Below are positions 7,534 through 11,133 of a DNA stretch of 11,133 nt, one piece after another (the stretch's first letter is position 1; each line of letters begins with the position of its first letter). Both the position numbers and the translations under genes were made by a program. The notes below the pieces were generated by a model. It searched no databases. It saw only the letters and a list, made by a program, of their open reading frames with translations, and was not told where the DNA came from. The stretch is from an uncultured Coriobacteriaceae bacterium (GTDB taxonomy: Bacteria > Actinomycetota > Coriobacteriia > Coriobacteriales > Eggerthellaceae): contig CAMORQ010000038.1 of assembly GCA_946623915.1 (NCBI GenBank), positions 1 to 11,133 on the forward strand, written 5' to 3'.

Positions 7534-8304
7534 ATGAACGAATCGGCCGAAACAAGTTTCGTGGGCGTTTTCGACAGCGGTGCCGGAGGCGTGAGCGTGC
7601 TGTGCGAATTGGTACGCGAGCTTCCCTGCGAGCGCTTCGTCTACTTCGGGGACTCCGCGCACGCCCCCTACGGCGACCAAGGCGCCCAGCGCATCCGCGA
7701 GCTTTCCGCCGAACACGTGTCCCGCATGATCGACAACGGCGCCAAGGCCATCGTCATCGCATGCAACACGGCCACATCCGCCGCCGCCGACTACCTGCGC
7801 GAAACGTACCCCTTCACGCCCATCGTGGGCATCGAACCCGCCTTGAAACCAGCTGCGCTGGCCGGAGGCAGGATCTTGGTGCTGGCCACCGAAGCGACCG
7901 TCCACCTGGACAAGTACCACACTCTCGCGGACAAGTACGGAGCGCAGGGCAATGTAAGCACGCTTCCCTGTTCCGGGCTTGTCGAGCTTGTGGAAGCTGG
8001 CGACCTGGACGATGCACGCATCATGGATTACCTGCAAGACAAGCTGCGGCCCTTCGTGGGCGCAGTGGACAGCGTCGTGCTCGGTTGCACTCACTACCCC
8101 TTCCTGAAAACGCACATCGCCGAGGTGCTTGGCGACGTGCGTTTCTTCGATGGGGCGCAGGGCACGGCGCGCAACCTGCGCAGGCGCCTGGACGACGCAG
8201 GACTGCTCGCCCCCGAAACGCAGGCAGGTACCGTCGAGTTCTCCAGCAGCGTGGCAGGGCAGGCAGAGCTCTACCAGCGGCTTTTCGACCAGCTGCGCAG
8301 CTGA
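7534..8304 (+). CDS. murI: Glutamate racemase
   Basis: Interconverts L- and D-glutamate without cofactor, supplying D-Glu for the peptidoglycan stem peptide; cytoplasmic. The 256 residues match the family length. Motifs in order are VFDSGAGG (12-19, D14-S15), YFGDSAHAPYG (37-47), IACNTA with the first catalytic cysteine C77, GIEPALKPA (99-107) and LGCTHYPF with the second catalytic cysteine C185 and H187. The start at 7534 places FVGVFDSG at the usual distance from the N-terminus; an upstream ATG at 7450 would add 28 atypical residues. The gene has no Shine-Dalgarno and probably a leaderless start. It is divergent from the M16C gene (131 bases). The next gene lies 201 bases downstream on the same strand, and co-transcription is possible but unproven. 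Confidence 0.96.
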   Translation: MNESAETSFVGVFDSGAGGVSVLCELVRELPCERFVYFGDSAHAPYGDQGAQRIRELSAEHVSRMIDNGAKAIVIACNTATSAAADYLRETYPFTPIVGIEPALKPAALAGGRILVLATEATVHLDKYHTLADKYGAQGNVSTLPCSGLVELVEAGDLDDARIMDYLQDKLRPFVGAVDSVVLGCTHYPFLKTHIAEVLGDVRFFDGAQGTARNLRRRLDDAGLLAPETQAGTVEFSSSVAGQAELYQRLFDQLRS

Positions 8305-8505
8305 AACCTGCAACGTTTTTCCATCCGATTACAGCTGCTCTTCACATCTCTGCACGCCTATGACCTGGGGTAAAGGGGAATTGGTAGAGATAGTGTCGTG
8401 CCGGCATGGGGACTTGGCATCAACTTGGTGAACGTTTGGGACCGCACGGTGTTTCCCACGTACCATTAATGCAAGAACGGCACCTTGCCAGAAAGGGTTA
8501 GCTCC

Positions 8506-9054
8506 GTGAAGTTGCTGAAAGGATTAGTAGTTCTGCTTGCGATCGCAACGGTTGTGGCCGTTGGGCTTTCCATCGCATTCCCCAATTTGCTTGCCAGCCG
8601 AACCGTGCAGGGAATCATCTCTTCTCCTGCGGAAAGCCTGCAGAAGCTGGCTGACAAAGGAACGAGCGCAGCGAAGGAGGCGCTCGGCGAAGCGGCTGGG
8701 AAGGCCCAATCCGAGGCCCTGAACAAACTGGTAGACCAGTCCGGCCTGAAAGAAGCCGCCGTGCAAGAGCTTCATGCACATGCGGGAGACATCGCCGCCG
8801 CCACCGGCATGGACGAAAGCATGATCGACTACGCCATCGATTCCATGAACATCCCCAGCTGGCAGGCCACGACACTGCCCGACAACGTAACCGAACAGAA
8901 CAGCGTGCCGTTTTCGTACGGAGGGACCGATGCGACCATCACCACCTACGATGACACCGGCTACATGACGGTGGAGGCGTACGGACAGTCGGTCACGTTC
9001 GCCGTGCCCGAAGCAGCGCAGAGTTACGTCCCCTACCTGGGATACATCGGATAG
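8506..9054 (+). CDS. Signal-anchored hypothetical protein
   Basis: I do not recognise this 182-residue protein. It has a short basic N-terminus and a hydrophobic helix (about 6-26) that could be a signal peptide or anchor, so most of it is probably outside the membrane. Residues 40-110 are Ala/Glu/Lys-rich and likely helical. Residues 128-182 look beta-rich, with aromatic and Thr/Gly content (SYGGTDATITTYDDTGY, GQSVTFAVPEA) and end in YLGYIG. The GTG start at 8506 is chosen because AAAGGG lies 8 bases upstream and the signal sequence then starts at once; a TTG seven codons earlier has no such site. A weak -10-like TACCAT (8461-8466) lies upstream. It follows murI at 201 bases and converges on the next gene. 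Confidence 0.75.
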   Translation: MKLLKGLVVLLAIATVVAVGLSIAFPNLLASRTVQGIISSPAESLQKLADKGTSAAKEALGEAAGKAQSEALNKLVDQSGLKEAAVQELHAHAGDIAAATGMDESMIDYAIDSMNIPSWQATTLPDNVTEQNSVPFSYGGTDATITTYDDTGYMTVEAYGQSVTFAVPEAAQSYVPYLGYIG

Positions 9055-9092
9055 GAACCGAAGCCGGTCGTCGGTCGCAAGGGGCCTGGTTC
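9055..9092. terminator. Possible bidirectional hairpin between two convergent genes
   Basis: GAACC (9055-9059) can pair with GGTTC (9088-9092), with an inner GCC/GGC pair possible. It begins immediately after the stop codon of the 182-residue protein gene, in the gap before the stop of the convergent gene. There is no T-run. Confidence 0.25.
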
Positions 9093-9122
9093 GCACATGC
9101 GGTAGAGCGAGGCGGCCGCGCC

Positions 9123-9425
9123 CTACGAGGTCCGCTTGCCCTTCACGTTCACCGTGCCGATATTGGTCGTGCACACGGCATCGAGCTCGTCGCCTTTCAC
9201 GCCGCCCTTCACCGTGTACGTGATGCGCTTCAGCAAAATACGCAGCTTGCCCGACACTTCGAACGTGTCGTTCGGGCCTGCCGTGCCTTCGGCCTTGACC
9301 GTGCCGATGACAGGCGCCTTCAAGGTGAGCCGAACGCGCGAGCCGCGGGAAGCGATGACCGCCGTTCCTGTTTCCTTGCGGTTTCCCAAATCCACGGAAA
9401 TGGTGTATGTTCCATCGATTGCCAT
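9123..9425 (-). CDS. Small beta-rich hypothetical protein
   Basis: I do not recognise this 100-residue protein. There is no signal peptide or membrane helix, so it is probably cytoplasmic. The alternation of polar and hydrophobic residues with Gly turns (DGTYTISVDLG, IGTVKAEGT, DTFEVSGKL, RITYTVKGG, IGTVNVKGK) suggests a small meandering beta-barrel, in which IGTVKAEGT and IGTVNVKGK look like repeats of one hairpin. It has one cysteine and a basic C-terminus. The ATG at 9425 is preferred over an upstream frame extension: TATACT ends seven bases before it, fitting a leaderless transcript, and the extension looks non-coding. There is no Shine-Dalgarno. Confidence 0.7.
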   Translation of the reverse strand: MAIDGTYTISVDLGNRKETGTAVIASRGSRVRLTLKAPVIGTVKAEGTAGPNDTFEVSGKLRILLKRITYTVKGGVKGDELDAVCTTNIGTVNVKGKRTS

Positions 9426-9432
9426 AGCTAGA

Positions 9433-9438
9433 AGTATA
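9433..9438 (-). promoter_or_regulatory. Candidate leaderless -10 box (TATACT) for the 100-residue protein gene
   Basis: TATACT on the minus strand ends seven bases before the ATG at 9425. No Shine-Dalgarno and no clear -35 are seen. Confidence 0.45.
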
Positions 9439-9462
9439 CATCTGTTCACTTCGTGCGGCACC

Positions 9463-9510
9463 GGCGATGCAAAAGCGTGTGATGCGAGGGGGCGGCGATG
9501 CGAAAGCGTG
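9463..9510 (+). repeat. Direct repeat pair, 17 bp, period 31
   Basis: GGCGATGCAAAAGCGTG at 9463-9479 recurs as GGCGATGCGAAAGCGTG at 9494-9510, a 16/17 match. It lies next to the degenerate array at 9540-9660 and may be an older, diverged part of the same repeat block. Confidence 0.75.
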
Positions 9511-9539
9511 CACGGTACACGTTGCACGGCACCCGAGCG

Positions 9540-9660
9540 CAACCCACGGCATTCGGGCGCAAGGCTAAAGCGCAATCCACAGCACCCAGGACCGAACGCC
9601 GAGGCTCAATCTGCAGCACTCGGACGCGCGTGGCGAAAGGTCTCCCACAGCACTTGGACC
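9540..9660 (+). repeat. Degenerate tandem repeat, four units of about 33-34 bp
   Basis: Four units share a core near CCACAGCACTCGG: CCACGGCATTCGG at 9544, CCACAGCACCCAGG at 9577, CTGCAGCACTCGG at 9611 and CCACAGCACTTGG at 9645. Spacing is 33, 34 and 34 bases. A fifth partial core (CACGGCACCCGAG) begins near 9525. The 34-base steps break any frame, so it is not likely to encode a repeat protein. Confidence 0.6.
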
Positions 9661-9722
9661 TACGCCGCATCTTCAATTGATGGCTGGTAGGTGCCATTTG
9701 TGTAAATCTTGCTTGTTCGCTG

Positions 9723-9728
9723 CATAAT
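9723..9728 (+). promoter_or_regulatory. Candidate -10 box for the diguanylate cyclase gene
   Basis: CATAAT sits in the AT-richer end of the spacer, 27 bases before the ATG at 9756. A TTGTGT at 9698-9703 could be a -35 but the 19-base spacing is long. Confidence 0.3.
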
Positions 9729-9755
9729 CCCTGCTAAAAGCTTGTTCTTTTGCCG

Positions 9756-10922
9756 ATGCGTCAGGTACCATGTTTTCAGCACGTTAATTCCGTGTACACG
9801 AGAGACTACGTAACCAAGCGAAAAGGCGACACCCTGTTTAGAGAATTTCTAAAACGGCTCTCCCCTGCCCGCTACGACGAATACTACGAGGCGGTCGGCG
9901 CACGCAACCGTGTGAACATGGCGGTCTTCGTCGTCATGTGCATGATTGTCGCCGTGACCAACCTGATTTCGCAGATCGTGATCATGCGCACGCAGGGCTT
10001 CATGGGCAACGTGTTGCTGATCGCGCTCTATGCGGTGCTTGCGGTAGTCGTGTTCGTCGTTTACCGGCGCCAGCAACACGTGAGCACGCTTGGCGTCTAC
10101 CTGATACAGGCACCGGTGATGCTTGTGGGCATCTTGATGGGCACCGTGCTCGACCCGAATCAGCCAGCTGTCACGTTCTTGCTGCTCATCGTGACGTTAC
10201 CCCTGTTCATCCTCGATAAACCCTGGCGTGTTATCGCCTACGAAACCGGCGCGGTGGCGCTGTTCATACTCCTCTGCTTCGCCGTGAAGGACTACGAAAT
10301 CGTCAAGTCCGACCTGATCCACATCGTTGGGTTCTACATCTCTACCGTGGTAATCACGCTGTTCTTGCTGGCCGACCGTTTCGACGCGATCGAAGGATAC
10401 GCCCTGCTGCAAGGCGAAAGCGAGCACGACGAACTGACGGGGCTGAAGAACCGCCGGGCTCTAAACGCCGAGCGCGACCTGTTCCTGCGCATGCCGGTGT
10501 GCGTGGCCATGGCTGACATCGACCTGTTCAAGAACTACAACGACAACTTCGGCCACACCGTCGGAGACAAAGTGATCGCGTATTTTGCCACAACGCTCGT
10601 GGACGAATTCGGGCACGACCACTGCTACCGGTACGGAGGCGACGAAGTGCTCGTGGTCGTACCCGATTGCGAACCCGACATGTTCGAAGCAGGATTGAAG
10701 AGATGCCAGCAGGTGCTGGACAGCTACACCATCAACGGGCAGCCCTGGCCGCTGTCGTTCAGCTGCGGGTTCGCCCATGGGCAAGCGCGCAACTCCGCTG
10801 AGCTTACGCGCATGTCCGAACTTGCCGACGAGCTGCTCTACGAGGCGAAGCATGCCGGTCGCCACACCATCATCGGCAGCGAATTCGCCTCGAGCGCCCC
10901 CAACAGCAGCCCGCTTTCCTAA
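9756..10922 (+). CDS. Membrane diguanylate cyclase (GGDEF domain, GGDEV variant)
   Basis: Predicted to make cyclic di-GMP from two GTP. The 388 residues comprise a cytoplasmic N-terminus (1-53), six hydrophobic helices (about 55-77, 84-103, 110-132, 137-153, 158-177 and 187-207) that probably sense a signal in or at the membrane, and a GGDEF domain (about 222-375). Visible motifs are DELTGLKNRR (225-234), ADIDLFKNYNDNFGH (253-267, metal-binding D254) and YRYGGDEVLV (291-300), where the last motif residue is Val instead of Phe. The signature acidic residues D296 and E297 are intact, so activity is plausible. The product-inhibition RxxD site is absent (FGHD in its place). The start is uncertain: none of TTG 9750, ATG 9756 or GTG 9795 has a Shine-Dalgarno. 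No neighbour suggests its signal. Confidence 0.9.
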   Translation: MRQVPCFQHVNSVYTRDYVTKRKGDTLFREFLKRLSPARYDEYYEAVGARNRVNMAVFVVMCMIVAVTNLISQIVIMRTQGFMGNVLLIALYAVLAVVVFVVYRRQQHVSTLGVYLIQAPVMLVGILMGTVLDPNQPAVTFLLLIVTLPLFILDKPWRVIAYETGAVALFILLCFAVKDYEIVKSDLIHIVGFYISTVVITLFLLADRFDAIEGYALLQGESEHDELTGLKNRRALNAERDLFLRMPVCVAMADIDLFKNYNDNFGHTVGDKVIAYFATTLVDEFGHDHCYRYGGDEVLVVVPDCEPDMFEAGLKRCQQVLDSYTINGQPWPLSFSCGFAHGQARNSAELTRMSELADELLYEAKHAGRHTIIGSEFASSAPNSSPLS

Positions 10923-10999
10923 GGCACGCAACGCCTCGTCGAGTTTTCCACCCCCCGAAGCGCCCGGATTCATGCGCTGAAAACGGGAACGCGGCACCC

Positions 11000-11086
11000 A
11001 TTAGTGGCAAAACTTTTGCGAGGGGACGCTGTTTCCCCAGGTCGCAATTTTCCGCGATAAAATGATCATGATGTTTTGCCACTAAT
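11000..11086. repeat. Nested inverted-repeat element with 14-bp perfect outer arms
   Basis: ATTAGTGGCAAAAC (11000-11013) is the exact reverse complement of GTTTTGCCACTAAT (11073-11086). Inside, TTGCGAGGGGA can pair with TCCCC and TCGCAA across a 3-base bulge, giving a second stem. The left arm also forms GCAAAA-C-TTTTGC with its flank. The 87-bp whole has the size and symmetry of a non-coding mobile repeat (MITE/REP-like) or a structured leader or terminator. No reading frame is seen in it. Confidence 0.7.
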
Positions 11087-11133
11087 CGCAATCATGGGCC
11101 GCCTGAGGCCTCCATGTGCCAGCCCCCGCCACG

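Larger units (their letters stand above)
9426..9755. other. 330-base non-coding spacer with repeats and a promoter-like end
   Basis: This is the only gene-free stretch above 300 bases. From left to right it holds the TATACT box of the minus-strand gene, two near-identical 17-bp direct repeats (9463-9510), a degenerate array with a period of about 33-34 bases (9540-9660), and an AT-richer end (about 9672-9750) that probably carries the promoter of the diguanylate cyclase gene. I find no convincing coding frame or RNA gene in it. Confidence 0.7.

Noticed and set aside
8290..8303. Perfect 14-bp palindrome CAGCTGCGCAGCTG over the end of murI.
   Set aside because: The stem is only 5 bp and the nearest T-run (from about 8315) is too far for an intrinsic terminator. 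It mostly falls in coding sequence and may be chance in GC-rich DNA.
8305..8505. Possible RNA gene or small protein in the 201-base gap after murI.
   Set aside because: No tRNA-like or strong stem structure and no start with a ribosome binding site other than that of the gene at 8506. Only a weak TGGGA/TCCCA stem is seen near 8437-8457.
9426..9575. Upstream extension of the 100-residue gene.
   Set aside because: It lies over the intergenic repeats, has biased Arg/Cys/Ser composition, and a promoter-like TATACT sits inside it.
9463..9660. CRISPR array.
   Set aside because: Units are degenerate, there are no uniform repeats separated by unrelated spacers, and no cas genes are present.

Overview
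The window looks like ordinary chromosome from a high-GC Gram-positive bacterium. The best guess is Coriobacteriia, family Eggerthellaceae (Slackia/Eggerthella-like). This rests on the GC-rich third positions, the Ala/Asp/Glu-rich proteins, the mix of Shine-Dalgarno and apparently leaderless starts, and the gene families present. The assignment is an inference and no marker gene fixes it. There are nine protein genes, one cut by the left edge. I see no rRNA, tRNA, CRISPR array, phage gene or transposase.

Left part (1-1858): a membrane-bound O-acyltransferase (MBOAT) gene runs off the left edge on the minus strand. It is divergent from mazG, a two-domain nucleoside triphosphate pyrophosphohydrolase.

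Central part (1856-8304): a minus-strand group of three genes runs, in transcription order, M16C metallopeptidase, GH3 beta-N-acetylhexosaminidase lipoprotein, then an exported amidase_2-type N-acetylmuramoyl-L-alanine amidase on a long Lys/Ala/Glu stalk. The first two are separated by one base and are probably translationally coupled. A strong hairpin follows the GH3 gene, and the amidase has its own promoter-like sequence and ribosome binding site. Glutamate racemase (murI) is divergent from the M16C gene. Amidase, NagZ-like hexosaminidase and racemase together give the region a peptidoglycan synthesis and turnover flavour. The peptidase's link to that is unclear.

Right part (8305-11133): an unrecognised signal-anchored 182-residue protein, a convergent unrecognised 100-residue beta-rich protein, a 330-base spacer holding degenerate direct repeats, and a six-helix membrane diguanylate cyclase with a GGDEV active-site motif. 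After the cyclase lies a nested inverted-repeat element with perfect 14-bp outer arms (11000-11086).

The points most worth a second look are three starts with a -10-like hexamer 5-7 bases before the ATG and no Shine-Dalgarno, back-to-back overlapping -10 hexamers between murI and the M16C gene, the inverted-repeat element at the right end, the intergenic repeat array, and the repeat-built stalk of the amidase. I found nothing I would call a clear novel multi-gene system.
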